64,000 bases of DNA from Branchinecta lynchi (Eukaryota > Arthropoda > Branchiopoda > Anostraca > Branchinectidae): assembly GCA_023053575.1 (NCBI GenBank), contig JAKZAP010000015.1:15744142-15808141 (forward strand), written 5' to 3'. The position numbers and the translations under genes are program-made. The notes under the pieces were generated by a model. The model saw only the letters and a list, made by a program, of their open reading frames with translations, ran no database searches and was not told where the DNA came from. Shown piece after piece: positions 10,111 to 20,079 of this stretch; position 1 is the first letter of the stretch, and each line of letters begins with the position of its first letter.

Positions 10111-10904
10111 CGGACTTGAGAACTTATGAATGTATTTTCGGAAGCAGGTTGCATTAGCATAATAGTCACGGCTGGTCGTTTAAATCCGGAGACCCAAATT
10201 TCATATTCTGTTAGGTTCCGAGCTCAGTAACAAAAAAACAATAATCGCTGAAAATGCATTATTTACATTAATCAGATAGGTTTATAAATAATGAAAAGGT
10301 TTGCTTTAAATGCTGAAGTGGAAAAACAACTAGTATATTGTCAGGCTTGATTTTGAACAGTTACGGTGATTGCGCTGTCGCTGTTTTGATCGGTGTTATT
10401 TGTAAATGGGTCAGATTTACTTTCGCTGTTTTAATCGTAACTGGTTTTGTCTGGTGCTGTTATGACCTTTGTTTCCAACCCTTTGCTGTTTTCCGACATT
10501 CTTCACGCTCGTACCTTACAAACTTTCTACTAAACTGCCCATCTTTTCAACTATATTCCTAGAACAAACAGTAAACCTAGGTGACGCATGATATCTTGAA
10601 AAAACCAACCACCCCAGATCCATTAGAATTCACCGTGGTGAACCGGGGATGGACCTTGACCAAAAAAATTTTTGGGGACTTTCGTCGGCTTGGGATTCCT
10701 CAAGCAGTCTATGGATCATCGGGAGCATTTTTTGTAGTAAGGGTTCCCTGCTTTTGGTGTAAACTTTGTTTGTAAGTGTTAGTTTGTGTTTATGTTATTT
10801 TCCTGTCATGGCCCCACGGGCGTTTTGGAAATAGATTCATCCATTTCATACATGGTCCCTGATCAAGCCGCGCCAGTAAAAATTTGTCAGATTCACCTGA
10901 ACTT

Positions 10905-11095
10905 GATGACTTTAAGGACAATCTACCGGATTATCGTTCAGGGAATCTACCGGAATTTTGCTGGGAATCTACAGAGATCATGTTCAAGGAATCTACCGGA
11001 ACTCTCAGAGAAAATACTAGAGCTACCGATAGGGAGTAGATTCCCCACGGAATCTACCGGAATTTACCTAACTCGCAGCATACCGGGATTACCCC
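10905..11095 (+). repeat. Minisatellite with GAATCTACCGGAATTTTG-like units, copy 1
   Basis: Several imperfect units of about 24 bp lie in a row. The same unit forms longer arrays at 35085-35410 and 37915-38700, each preceded by the same leader (CGCGCCAG, AAAATTTGTCA, CTGAACTTGATGA). The array is therefore an internal part of one transposon family. Confidence 0.75.
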
Positions 11096-11356
11096 GAGTC
11101 CCCGACACACAGCTTACCAGAGTGGTTCGTGCAAACAGACAACACAGCCCAGAACGTTCACCGGGTGATTCCGTAATCTCCTAAATTTCTGTAGCTTTCA
11201 AGAATTAGGTAACCTACAGAAATTTAAATAATTTCCATTTACAAATACTGCCCAGGAACCGGTACCGTCCGGTTTCGACAGCTTTCTCGAGTCCTTTCCG
11301 GTGAGAAAGCAAAAAGCGTTCTAAAATGAGTTAGACCAGTTCGGACATTATCTCGA

Positions 11357-11632
11357 AAGTTGCCAGGAGAGCCGCTGAACAAACAAAAGTTTGAAGAAAT
11401 ATTCGAAGGCTTTGATGAATTGAAAGATTCACTAATTTGGAAAGTGGTCAAGCTGGTTAAGACAATTCCTGTTGCCTCAGCAAGAGGGCAACGAATTGTT
11501 AACTAGATGAAGTTGGTTAAGACCACCTTAAGTTCAACAATGGCTGACCAGCGTCTTGAAAGTCTGTTACTAATCGCATTGGAAATTAGTAAAGTTGACG
11601 AATGTGAAATTGGATGTGTTGTGGACAAATGA
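11357..11632 (+). pseudogene. hAT transposase C-terminal (dimerisation) remnant 1
   Basis: The translation reads LVKTIPVASARGQR, a stop, then MKLVKTTLSSTMADQRLESL. This corresponds to the hAT dimerisation block (xxxSSAxxERxFSxLKxIKTxLRSTMxxxRLxxL). One internal stop and the absence of the catalytic core show a dead 3' end. A parallel copy is at 35715-36030. Confidence 0.7.
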
Positions 11633-11659
11633 AAAACGCGACTAATAAATATTTAAGGT

Positions 11660-12186
11660 GGGTTAAAGTTTTTAACTTTTCAGTATTAAGCGAAGTTTAA
11701 CCCCAACTTAATCATCTAGGCAGTTCTGCATTGGGACACAGCGCGGGATTCACACGACCTGAGTTGGAACTTCGCATTAGGAAACTTCGAGACAGAACAA
11801 GAGTTGTGACGTATGACGTGCGAGTCTGTTGGCAAATGTATCGTGGCGGGGTGCTTTGCGGGATTAATTGCAAGTCGTAAGAAGTGCGCGTGCGGACGAT
11901 ACCAGAAGGCAACAGTTCTAATACGTGTTAAGATTAACTGAGGCAGTATTTCTATAAAGTATTAATTGTCATGCAAAAGACTAGTGAAAATGATCGTGTC
12001 GAATTACTTGTTTAAGTGGGTAACCCGAGGGATTGCTCACTCCATAAAAAGGTTTGACCCAAACTGTTTCGTAAATCATAAGTATTAAAGCATTAATCAA
12101 AAAAGAACAAGAGCTGGAAGCTCATATGGCACTTGCAAGGCTGGATCAGATGGAAGTGATGCTCAAAAGTTTCATCCTGATCACTT
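11660..12186. other. Unassigned interval
   Basis: Apart from the phrase GACGTATGACGTGCGA (near 11812, also near 29413 and 29905) no feature was recognised. Confidence 0.4.
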
Positions 12187-12330
12187 CATATTCTGTTAGG
12201 TTCCGAGCTCAGTAACGAAAAATCACTAATCGCTGAAAATGCATTATTTACATTAATCAGATAGGTTTATAAATAGTGAGAAGTTTGCTTTAAATGCTGA
12301 AGTGGAAAAACACTAGTATATTGTGCAACA

Positions 12331-12640
12331 CTCTATGAGTGTAACAAGATGTCCGGTTCTCTCCTCCGCCCCCCCCCCCCCTTCCAGCTCGTCGGATCCG
12401 GTCCGGACTTGAAATGGGACATGCTGAGACATGAGGTCTTTCAAGATATCAAGTTTTGTTAAGATCTGATTACCTATTTGAAAGTTATGCATGCTACTAA
12501 TTTCCAGATTCTGCCGTCTTCCTCTCCCTCCACGATAGTCAGATCGGGCAAGTGACTGTTTCCAAGTTAATCTGGTCGGTCCTTGAGATGCCTGCCAAGT
12601 TTTATCGTCCTAGCCAACCTGGAAGTATGTTAGGCCCACG
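12331..12640 (+). repeat. Dispersed repeat family X fragment with poly-C tract
   Basis: It shares TGCCAAGTTTTATCGTCCTA and the GATCCGGTCCGGACTTGAAA phrase with 28050-28700. A poly-C run is at about 12367-12380. Confidence 0.55.
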
Positions 12641-12696
12641 TTAAAAGCGACACAGCCCAGGTTAAAAGCTAAGTAAATCACTGTGTATTTTTCGAG

Positions 12697-13752
12697 ATGT
12701 CTAACAGAGAGATTGTTTCGGAACTCCTAACGTTCCTTGTGAACAAAGTTGACAATACTGCAAGGGATATTGTAATTAAAATCTGCTACGATTTCTTTTC
12801 ACTCGAGGAGACTTTAGAGGCTAAATCGAAGATTTCAGCTGTTCTACAGTCTGGAGAAAGAACTGCTTTTGCTGATTATCTGGTTACGACCCGGCGCTCG
12901 CGAAAGTTAGCTCTTGAAGATCTGTACCATATTGTTACAAACATGAACAGATATAACCTACACTGAGATGCTGAAAACCTTGCACGTTTACCACCTATGA
13001 ATCTCCAGCATTGTGACCTTGCTTCTGTACTAACTTCGTATGAGTTAGTTATGACTGAAATGCATCGTAAATCGGATGTTGACAACTTGCAATCAACTGT
13101 TGCCGCGAATGTGCGAGATTCGTTAATGAGCGAGTTAAAACCGGTTCTTGATGACGTTGGTGTCGAAATCAGCGTTGGAACCACCGTGAGTGGAGTTGAT
13201 GGAGTGAATCCAAATGAGAACGAAAAAGCGAATGGTGCCAGGCGAGTACGAAGTTATGCAAACCAAATTTCCGGATTCCAAGGTAACTTTTCTAATACTA
13301 GCACTCGTCGCGGAACAAATGGGCGAAGTAGTGGTACGTCCCGGCATGGAGCTTTAGGTGCTACAAATGTGCGCCGTGGAACGGTTATCGGTTCTATTAC
13401 AAGCGGTAACGTCGGCAGAATCCGTTCCTCCCTTGACAAAAAAATATTATCGATTTGTGTGGCGAGACTGGCCCTTAACACTCAACCCCAGTCTTTGGCA
13501 GCTTCGGTGGCACGTAAGCTTAAATGCAGGCCAGACCTTGTCCAGTGTGAGAAAATGGATAGTTCGCGAGCTCGTTACCCCGCAAAAAGTGCCTCTTTTA
13601 AAGTCGAATTTTCAGCTGTTCATATCACTAGTGTTATGGATTCAAAGTTCTGGCCAACGGGAGTGCTTGTGAGAAAATTCTACAACCGTCCGTCTGAAAC
13701 CCGTGACGATCAGAGCCAAGTGCACTCAAGCGAACTGCCGAATGTCTCTTAA
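12697..13752 (+). pseudogene. LINE A ORF1 with FP-like C-terminal domain
   Basis: A 351-codon frame broken by a single TGA at 12964-12966. The N-terminal part is probably helical (ELLTFLVNKV, LEETLEAKSKI). The C-terminal part (KKILSICVARL, then YPAKSASFKV, then MDSKFWPTGVLVRKFY) resembles the baculovirus FP-like domain common in CR1/L2-type LINE ORF1 proteins. ORF1 ends at 13750-13752 and overlaps the ATG of ORF2 at 13742. No zinc knuckle is seen. Confidence 0.75.
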
Positions 13753-14040
13753 ATGTGTATCTTATAACTGTCGCTCGCTTCGGTCAAGCACACATGAGCT
13801 GTTGTTGTTATTCGCGTAATATGATGTACTGTTTCTACAGGAATTATGGCTATTTGAGTCAGATCTGAGTATTCTAAAAACCTCCATCGTGATTTTTTTG
13901 GTGCTGGGGTTTCTCCAGTTAAAAATTCTGAGGTGGCCGTTTGGAGGAGTTGCAGTACTATGGAGAAAATCTCTGGGTAGTAATGCAAAGGTTGTTAAGT
14001 TGAATGATGATAGGCTAATCATCATTCATGATTAGCCTAA
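13742..14040 (+). pseudogene. LINE A ORF2: N-terminal endonuclease piece
   Basis: The ATG at 13742 overlaps the end of ORF1 by 11 bases. The frame reads VSYNCRSLR (Asn motif) and, after a TAA, FLQELWL (Glu motif), the first two catalytic elements of an APE domain. The rest of the domain (GDFN and SDH elements) is missing. A 10-bp inverted repeat (14012-14038) marks the deletion point. Confidence 0.75.
14012..14038 (+). repeat. Perfect 10-bp inverted repeat at a coding deletion
   Basis: AGGCTAATCA and TGATTAGCCT are separated by 7 bases. The palindrome sits exactly where the endonuclease domain of LINE A stops and the post-endonuclease linker begins shortly after. Confidence 0.85.
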
Positions 14041-14087
14041 ATTGTACCGACCCCCAACACATAGCTTCTCTTTAATGTTTATATGCT

Positions 14088-14669
14088 TTGTTTCTTTCTA
14101 TTTTGACTTTTGCTGGGACTAAGCGTTTACCGTCAGTTTCTGGACATTCATCTACTCAGTCGTTTGGGGGCTTTCCGGGGTGGAGGGATTACCTTAAACC
14201 ACTGTATACAGCTTCAAGGGAAGCTTTTTTACGGTGGGTTGGCAGTGGTAGGCCTCCGGAGGGCCCTGTGGCTGAGGATATGAAGGTTAAACGCAGGACG
14301 TTCAAGTATCGGCAAAGGTGGTGTAAAAGGAACGTAAATAATTTAAAGGCTGAAGGTTTGGCAAAGAGTATTTTAGAAGGAAATACTTCGTTGTTTTTGA
14401 AAAATATTAGGAAGCTATTTTCTTATAGGAATTGTCTAGCTTATTGCATTGATGGTATTGTATGCGAGGGCGGTATTGCGGAGTTATGGGCTGGGAAGTT
14501 CCGTGCTTTATTTAATTCCGTTGAAAGTTCGTGTAGTTTTATAGAAGATTTACGAGCGGAAAAGTTGATTAGTTGTAAAGAAGCTTCTGAAGTTGAATGT
14601 GCACTCAAGAATTTGGATTCGGCTAAGGTAGGAGGAGGTGATGGTATTTCTGTAAAGCATTTACAATAT
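14088..14669 (+). pseudogene. LINE A ORF2: linker and start of RT
   Basis: This open stretch carries the linker between endonuclease and RT (YTASREAFLRWVGSGRPPEG, KYRQRWCKRNVNNLK) and RT motif 1 (KVGGGDGISVKHLQY), after which LINE B is inserted. The final poly-Tyr codons of the open frame are the (TAT)n tail of LINE B and not protein. Confidence 0.8.
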
Positions 14670-14836
14670 TATTATTATTATTATTCTTTTATTGCCCTCA
14701 AAAGTTGAAGAGTACAAAAATTGAAATAATACCATAATAAACAACTACAGACAATATATGCGTCTAAATATACACGACGATAAATAAGAATACTGGAAAC
14801 TTTAAGACACTATAAGTCAATCATCATAGCGGACAA
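14670..14836 (-). other. LINE B 3' UTR with AATAAA and (AAT)n tail
   Basis: On the minus strand the sequence after the stop ends in GGGCAATAAAAGAATAATAAT. This is a polyadenylation-like signal followed by a short trinucleotide tail that abuts the target duplication CAATAT. Confidence 0.8.
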
Positions 14837-15862
14837 CTATAAATGAGCCTTATCGGTAAAAAAAGGGAAAAGGTTGTGGGTTGGGAGAATATTCTCCGCC
14901 TTACTGTAAAAATTCTGAACTTTCTTTTTAACAATTACTAATGGGTCTTTTACTTTAAATTTTGAAACAATCTCAGTATTACTAAACGAAATAGGGAACC
15001 CAAGAAGAAATTTACAATACTTAAAATAAGAAACCCGAATAGCTGAGAGATCGCTCAGTCTGAAATCGCGGAAAAGGAGGGAAGGATAAAGGACATGAGG
15101 GAGAGCCACTGCGTTAAACAGAGATCCAAGTATGTCACGCCGGTAAACACCGCGAAATCTTATCATCAATCCAAAAGCTTTTCTAATCTTTTCTTGAATA
15201 TGTATAATTAAAGCAGCTTTAAAATCACGAGCTGAGGCAGAGTAAGGGACACCCAGATATGAAACACGATCGCAAAGGGGGAAAGAAACACCACCACCAC
15301 AATTCAAATCAGCTCGGTCCTTACTGTTAATAGCAAAGTAATGGCACTTCTTAATGCTTATTGTAAGACCTTTAGACTTGAGTTTACGGGTTAGGATGTT
15401 AAAATTTTCAATCAGACGAGCTTTGGAACGACATAGAAGGATAATGTCGTCAGCATAAGCAAGAAAAGAAACATCACGAGCATTGGAAATAAGGGTAGTG
15501 GAAAGTGAACGGAGGCAATCTGCCAAACAAGCATTAAAAATATAGGGCGATAGAATACCACCTTGCCTAACTCCACGGCCAACTGCAATCGGGTTAGAGA
15601 AACAATTAGAAGAAGGTGCCAATACTTTTACTAAAAGTCCATCATACCAAGATTTCAAAACTGTAACAATAGATAAGGGAATACCACAACCAATAAGAGC
15701 TAAGAAGGCCGATGCGTGCGAAATGTTGTCGAAAGCACCTTTAACGTCAATTAGCAGCGTATAAAGGGGAGTTCCAGTGGTCCGAGATTCTCCAATCACA
15801 GCATCAAACGTTGCCGAATTGGCGAATTTAAAGCCCTCTAGCCATGCTTTTCTATTTGCGTG
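14837..15862 (-). pseudogene. LINE B ORF2, part 3: RT palm and C-terminal domain
   Basis: After the CR1/L2-like insertion the frame continues with HANRKAWLEG and holds RT motif A (LLIDVKGAFDN), motif B (GRGVRQGGILSP), motif C (LAYADDIIL), the thumb (VSYLGVPY) and the C-terminal YFKYCKFLLGFP signature. It ends in a stop at 14839-14837. All RT catalytic residues are intact. Confidence 0.9.
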
Positions 15863-15902
15863 TAATAACTGCCGAAGTAAGGCGAGATCAAGAACTGACT
15901 TT

Positions 15903-18119
15903 ATGGAACAAAACAGACGGACTAACTGTGGTACGGCCAATGACGCAGTGCATACCGATTCCCCAGATACTATCCCATCAGGAAGTGTCGATTCCGAATC
16001 AGGCGAGGTCATTGAAAACGAAGCGGTCCGAAAAGGTAAATTTGTCTGCAAGTACTACTTGCGCGGCAAATGCACAAGGAGCGAGTGCACTTACCTGCAT
16101 ATTTGCGCCGACTATTTTAATAGACAATGTAGTGACGAGGCATGCATCCTACCTCACAGATCGTTGTGTCGCAAATACGCCTGTGGCCTCTGTTTTAACT
16201 CAAGCTTCGCTGCAGTAACAGTTCTTGCTGACTTTAACGATCTCAGACCGTCGTGGATAGCGGATACATTATCGCTCTGTCAAATCGTGAAAGTGAAAAC
16301 ACGTGACAGCAGAACGTTAGACCTAATATTTACGAACATCTCAGACTTTTACGATGCCCCATACAGTGTCCCCCCCATCGGTCTCAGTGATCACTTAACC
16401 ATTATTTGGGAACCGAGTGAAAAAGCACCAGTTAGAGAGAAACGAACGGTTGTCTACCGGCCATTTACTCCCAACCAGGTAACTGTGTACAAAGAGTGGT
16501 TGAAAAACAAAAACTGGTGTAACGTCCTTTGCCTTACTGACGGCAACTCCATGACCTCGTCTCTGACCGAAGAGCTCTATGATAAATACAGAGATGTGTT
16601 TCCTGAAAAGAGGAAAGTGATTAAGCCCCAAAGCAAGCCATGGGTGACAAAGGAGATGGAACAACTCATGGTGGAACGTGATTGTTTTTATGCTTGGGGT
16701 ATGCTAGACGAAGCAAAACGGCTTCGGAATAGAATAGTGACCTTGACTCGCAAAGCGCGGAAAGAGTATGGTATTTTTACTGTCGCCAAGCTTGCTAACT
16801 CGGACCCTCGCACGTTCCATAAGAAAGTGCAAGAAATAATGGGTAGACAGCAAAAACCTGTGGTTGTTTATGATCAAGCTGGGGAGCCTGTAAGTGCTGA
16901 CCTTATTAATGACCATTTTGTTGCCATTTGTAGAATCCATCCTCCCCTTAGTGTGATGCCCGATCTGCCCTCAGTGTCTGAAATACCCATTCTCGAGATC
17001 GGTGCAGTCGAAAAGAAAATCCGTAACCTTGATCCTCGGAAAGCATCCTACCCGAGTGAGACTCCTACTGAGCTTATCGTGGAATGTGCGAGTGAGCTTA
17101 GCCCTGTTTTAACCGCTTGTTTCAATCAGTGTTTTACTGATGGCGTTTTTCCGGAATGTTTTAAGAGCGCTTATGTCACGCCAATACCTAAAGGGAAAAA
17201 ACCGCAATCTGTAAATGACCTTCGACCGATTTCAAAAACGCCTATTTTGTCGAAGGTTTTAGAAAGTTTTATTTTTGAGTTATTGTGGGAGGATATTGAG
17301 CCTAACATTGACCCTCGCCAATTCGGTTTTCGTCCAGACCATAGTACTACACACTATCTGATCCGATTACTTGATGAAGTGCATAAGCATCTCGAAGTCG
17401 ATGATGCTTATGCCGAAATTATACTAAGCGACATAGTCAAGGCCTTTGACAGTCTTGACCACGAAATCACCTTACAAGAAGCTAGAACTATGGGCGCTCG
17501 ACAATTTTTAATCCGGATGATAGCTAGCTTCTTAACGGGTCGGCAACAGTGCGTTATGTTGGATAAAGATCGGGTTTCGTCCTTTCTCCAAATTTTTTGC
17601 GGCGCGCCTCAGGGGACGAAGCTTGGACCAATTCTTTTTCTTATAGTTTTTAATCGAGTTTTAAAAAGTCTGTTGAATCGTTATAAGTTCGCTGACGACC
17701 TGTCCAGTCTCGCGCTACGAATTTTATCGTCACAGTCGACCCAGCCTCCACTCTCACAGATATTTTCTACACTGACGCGTGACCTTGATGATGTTAAGTT
17801 AACAGTAAGCCTACCTAAAAGTGTTGTAATGAGAGTGTCGTTTTTAAAGAATGAATTGCCACCTGTTGAAGATATCGGCCTCACTGTTCAGGACAAGGTT
17901 AAAATCCTTGGCGTTACAGTTGAGAGCGACCTGAAATGGCAATCCCACGTCATGGCCATAGTTCAGAAATGCGCTCTGTTATTACGGTCGTTTGCCGCGT
18001 TACGTCGATTCGCGATTCCTCCCAAGCAACTGAGGTCTATTTTCTGCACTTACATTAGGCCAAATGCGGAATACGCTTGTCCGGTGTGGCACCCTGGCCT
18101 CACCTCGACTCTTGAGTGA
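15903..18119 (+). CDS. Chimeric LINE protein: CCCH zinc fingers joined to endonuclease remnant and RT
   Basis: Open for 738 codons from the first ATG inside the element. The frame extends further upstream, but only into LINE B sequence. Residues about 40-85 carry two C-x7-C-x4-C-x3-H fingers (CKYYLRGKC..., CADYFNRQC...) and the start of a third. After about 20 residues comes the C-terminal third of an APE domain (ADFNDLRPSWI, LDLIFTN, GLSDHLTI), then RT: PIPKGKKPQS, DLRPISKTP, motif A LSDIVKAFDSLDH, motif B GAPQGTKLGPILF, motif C YKFADDLSSL. Zinc-finger ORF1 and ORF2 are normally separate and the endonuclease is complete, so this is an internal deletion that happens to keep frame. The stop at 18117-18119 results from a one-base insertion near 18115. 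Confidence 0.85.
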   Translation: MEQNRRTNCGTANDAVHTDSPDTIPSGSVDSESGEVIENEAVRKGKFVCKYYLRGKCTRSECTYLHICADYFNRQCSDEACILPHRSLCRKYACGLCFNSSFAAVTVLADFNDLRPSWIADTLSLCQIVKVKTRDSRTLDLIFTNISDFYDAPYSVPPIGLSDHLTIIWEPSEKAPVREKRTVVYRPFTPNQVTVYKEWLKNKNWCNVLCLTDGNSMTSSLTEELYDKYRDVFPEKRKVIKPQSKPWVTKEMEQLMVERDCFYAWGMLDEAKRLRNRIVTLTRKARKEYGIFTVAKLANSDPRTFHKKVQEIMGRQQKPVVVYDQAGEPVSADLINDHFVAICRIHPPLSVMPDLPSVSEIPILEIGAVEKKIRNLDPRKASYPSETPTELIVECASELSPVLTACFNQCFTDGVFPECFKSAYVTPIPKGKKPQSVNDLRPISKTPILSKVLESFIFELLWEDIEPNIDPRQFGFRPDHSTTHYLIRLLDEVHKHLEVDDAYAEIILSDIVKAFDSLDHEITLQEARTMGARQFLIRMIASFLTGRQQCVMLDKDRVSSFLQIFCGAPQGTKLGPILFLIVFNRVLKSLLNRYKFADDLSSLALRILSSQSTQPPLSQIFSTLTRDLDDVKLTVSLPKSVVMRVSFLKNELPPVEDIGLTVQDKVKILGVTVESDLKWQSHVMAIVQKCALLLRSFAALRRFAIPPKQLRSIFCTYIRPNAEYACPVWHPGLTSTLE

Positions 18120-18445
18120 TAAGCTCGAGGGTATCCAAAAGCGAGCGTGCAAAATCATTTTAGGGGCCCAGTATGTTTCATATGAAGATAGTCTTAGTGT
18201 ATTATGTCTACCGACCCTTAAAGAAAGAAGACATGCCCTGACGATGAAATTTGGGTTCAAATGTCTGTCGTCTGAAACTCAGAGATATTTTGCCTGAATA
18301 TGTGTCAGATTTACGACCGAAGTCCTGTACTAGGCAGTTTACACGGTCAATCGGTCTTCAAAAGCTAAGCCTGCCACCTGTAAATTCGACTGACCGGTAC
18401 TTGTCTTCATTTGTACCTTATTTTGTACGTAACTTTAATTCCTGA
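18120..18445 (+). pseudogene. C-terminal remainder of the CR1/L2-like ORF2, frameshifted
   Basis: The frame continues in +1 as SDKLEGIQKRACKIILGAQY (from about 18114) and LPTLKERRHALTMKFGFKCL. After a second shift near 18293 it ends with FVPYFVRNFNS. These are typical C-terminal sequences of CR1/L2-group RTs. Confidence 0.8.
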
Positions 18446-18566
18446 GGCTGTTTTTTTTTAAGTGTGTTGAAAATAAGTATATTAACATGTAATTGACTAT
18501 CCGAAGCTAGCGTGTTTCTTATGCTATTATGGAGAATAAAGGAATTATTAATTATTATTATTATTA

Positions 18567-19368
18567 TTTGCGTGCGCGTGGTCGCAACCCATTCCTCTTT
18601 TAAACCCAACCTGGTTTAAACCAACATCCAAACGTTCGAACAGATCTTTAACACACAGCTCAAATAACTTCCCCATAAGAGAACCTTTTGTTATTGGTCG
18701 ATATGAATCACAACATTTCAAATCTCTTTTACCAGATTTAGGAATAGGCTTTACTATACCAACTCGAAAAGAAGAAGGAACCAAACCAGAAACAAGAATA
18801 AGGTTAAAGAATGTCGTTAGGACAAGTAGAAAAGAAGGTGGAGCAAATTTAATATGGTTTGAAAAAAGTCCATCCTGATCTAGTGCAGACTGGGGCTTTA
18901 ACTTTCGGACTGCACCAGCAAGAGTATCAAGCGAGATAGAAAAATCTCGGGCTGTGGGACCGTTTAGTACTTCATCAACTTCAAGACGTTCATTTGGGTC
19001 ATCATGTGAAGTAATTAGATCAGAAAAGTCAGTCTCCCAATCAACCAGGGAAGGGACCGATGAATTGGATGCAACATCGTTCAAACGCTTTGAAGAGCGA
19101 AGTACTTTCCATAGCTTGTTCTTGTTAGAATCAACAACACGCGACACATCCTCCAAAAGATAATTATTATGGCGACGAAGCTCCGCTTGGAAAATAGCCT
19201 TCTTTCCCTTCAAAAATCGGAATGCCGGGTGGTCACCGCGAGGCTTACCATACGCCCGCCAAGACTGATATGCCAGTTTGGACGATTGATTAGCGTGCAA
19301 TAGAGAAGGATTTAAAGACCAAAAAGGTTTTTCGACACCCGCCCTCAGGCGCTTAACTGGGAATGCCT
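18567..19368 (-). pseudogene. LINE B ORF2, part 2: linker and RT motifs 0-2
   Basis: The frame resumes on the far side of the gypsy element (FPVKRLRAGVEKPFWSLNP), includes WRAYGKPRGDHPAF, then RT motifs LKPQSALDQDGLFSNHIKF, VGIVKPIPKSGKR and SYRPIT, and reaches GFKRGMGCDHAHA. There the CR1/L2-like element cuts it. The 5-base flanks GACGC and GAGGC on the two sides of the gypsy insertion differ at one position and are its target duplication. Confidence 0.85.
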
Positions 19369-19508
19369 CTGTCGTGAAAACATCAGTTTGAATGAATATG
19401 TTTACTTCGATTTTGGTTTACCTGTTATTCAGGAGAATACACCTAGCTTAGCTCCGATACAGACCTCCTTAGGGCGCGCGCTAATTCATTCAGCTTTGAA
19501 TCGTGACA
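19369..19508 (+). repeat. 5' LTR
   Basis: About 140 bp, starting TGTCGTGAAAAC and ending GAATCGTGACA. It matches the 3' LTR throughout, with at most one indel. It is short for Ty3/gypsy LTRs; no clear TATA box was picked out. Confidence 0.9.
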
Positions 19509-19510
19509 TA

Positions 19511-19531
19511 TGGTGATCAGCAGTGGGATTG
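19511..19531 (+). promoter_or_regulatory. Primer-binding site, probably tRNA-Leu
   Basis: TGGTGATCAGCAGTGGGATT begins two bases after the LTR. It matches the complement of a tRNA-Leu 3' end (TGGTGTCAGAAGTGGGAT type) apart from one extra base and one substitution. The tRNA assignment is from memory of that 3' end. Confidence 0.55.
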
Positions 19532-19538
19532 GAAACAA

Positions 19539-19544
19539 GTAAGT
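19539..19544 (+). promoter_or_regulatory. Consensus 5' splice site in the gypsy leader
   Basis: GTAAGT preceded by ACAA, 30 bases after the LTR and 109 bases before the gag ATG. Together with the acceptor at 23957-23958 it would remove gag and pol and place the third ORF first on a subgenomic mRNA. This is inferred from sequence only. Confidence 0.5.
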
Positions 19545-19647
19545 CTCGACTAAAATAATACAGTGATTTAAGGTACGAATAAGCGGCGTTTGTGCGGTGT
19601 GGAAAAGTGATTGGTTTTATGAAGTATAATCCGGAATCATTAACCGT

Positions 19648-20079
19648 ATGATAACGAGAAGCCGGCTTAAAGCTACAGTTATGGGAGAGGAAAAGGCTAT
19701 TATGACCCTGCTATCGGAGTTGGCGGTGGACAGAAAGGTTACGGATGAGCGATTCGCTAACCTATTAGAGGCTTTTCAAAGAACACAGGAGGCCGTTAGT
19801 TCTAGGCTCGCGGATGCCGAAGAGGCTCGTGCGGCTGATCGGGATAACGCAGAGCGGGAAAGAAGGGCGTTATTCGAAAGGTTATCGAAACCTCGGGAAC
19901 CACAAATGGCAAAACTTTCCGATAAAGACGACATTGATTGTTACATATTGATGTTTGAAAATACGGCTAGGTTATGCAACTGGTCGGAAAACGAAAAGGT
20001 TTTGAAGTTCCAACCGTTGTTATCAGGGAAGGCCCTAGAAGCGGTTGCGTCTCTTACTACGGAGTTTCGAAACGGTTAA
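19648..20079 (+). pseudogene. gag, N-terminal part
   Basis: It starts at the first good ATG after the leader. Residues about 30-90 are rich in Glu, Arg and Ala and probably form a coiled coil. The start of a gypsy-type capsid follows (DKDDIDCYILMFENTARL, WSENEKVLKFQPLLSGKALE). The frame ends early: after LTTEF one extra base shifts it, and the capsid continues in the next frame (FETVKKAVLRKYNLSEETYR). The break is in the middle of capsid and not at a gag-pol boundary, so it is damage and not programmed frameshifting. Confidence 0.85.

Larger units (their letters stand above)
10201..12326 (+). repeat. About 140-bp direct repeats flanking a hAT remnant
   Basis: The sequences at 10201-10341 and 12187-12326 match over about 140 bases (CATATTCTGTTAGGTTCCGA, then GCTGAAAATGCATTATTTAC, then GAAGTGGAAAAACA). 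They enclose the minisatellite and hAT transposase remnant. The second half of the same block recurs at about 34680-34730, so it belongs to a dispersed element family. Confidence 0.7.
12640..14669 (+). mobile_element. LINE A, 5' half (outermost element of the nest)
   Basis: The APE-type LINE begins at or slightly before 12640 with ORF1 at 12697. ORF2 is interrupted after 14669 by LINE B and resumes at about 26588. The break lies inside RT motif 1 (GGGDGISVKHLQY), and the frame picks up on the other side as YASDLKLELL. The six bases CAATAT occur at both edges (14664-14669 and 26588-26593) as target duplication. Confidence 0.85.
15863..18565 (+). mobile_element. CR1/L2-like LINE inserted into LINE B
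   Basis: A 2.7-kb element bounded by a 9-base target duplication ATTTGCGTG (15854-15862 and 18566-18574). It ends with AATAAA (near 18535) and a (TTA)n tail. It encodes one long chimeric frame (next entry) with RT and lacks most of its endonuclease, so it must have inserted through another copy's machinery or lost the region afterwards. Confidence 0.9.

Noticed and set aside
10338..10562. Hydrophobic 74-codon frame, also seen at 34705-34935
   Set aside because: It belongs to the leader block of the hAT family. The two copies differ by frame-changing indels, so there is no sign of a maintained protein.
14640..14708. Poly-tyrosine stretch at the end of a LINE A frame
   Set aside because: It is the reverse complement of the (AAT)n tail of LINE B.
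15777..15902. Upstream extension of the 780-codon frame beginning at 15777
   Set aside because: Bases before 15863 belong to LINE B on the other strand, and the first codon there is GTG. The first ATG inside the element is at 15903.
20045..20079. Programmed frameshift between gag and pol
   Set aside because: The shift occurs in the middle of capsid and not at a gag-pol boundary, and no slippery site is evident there.
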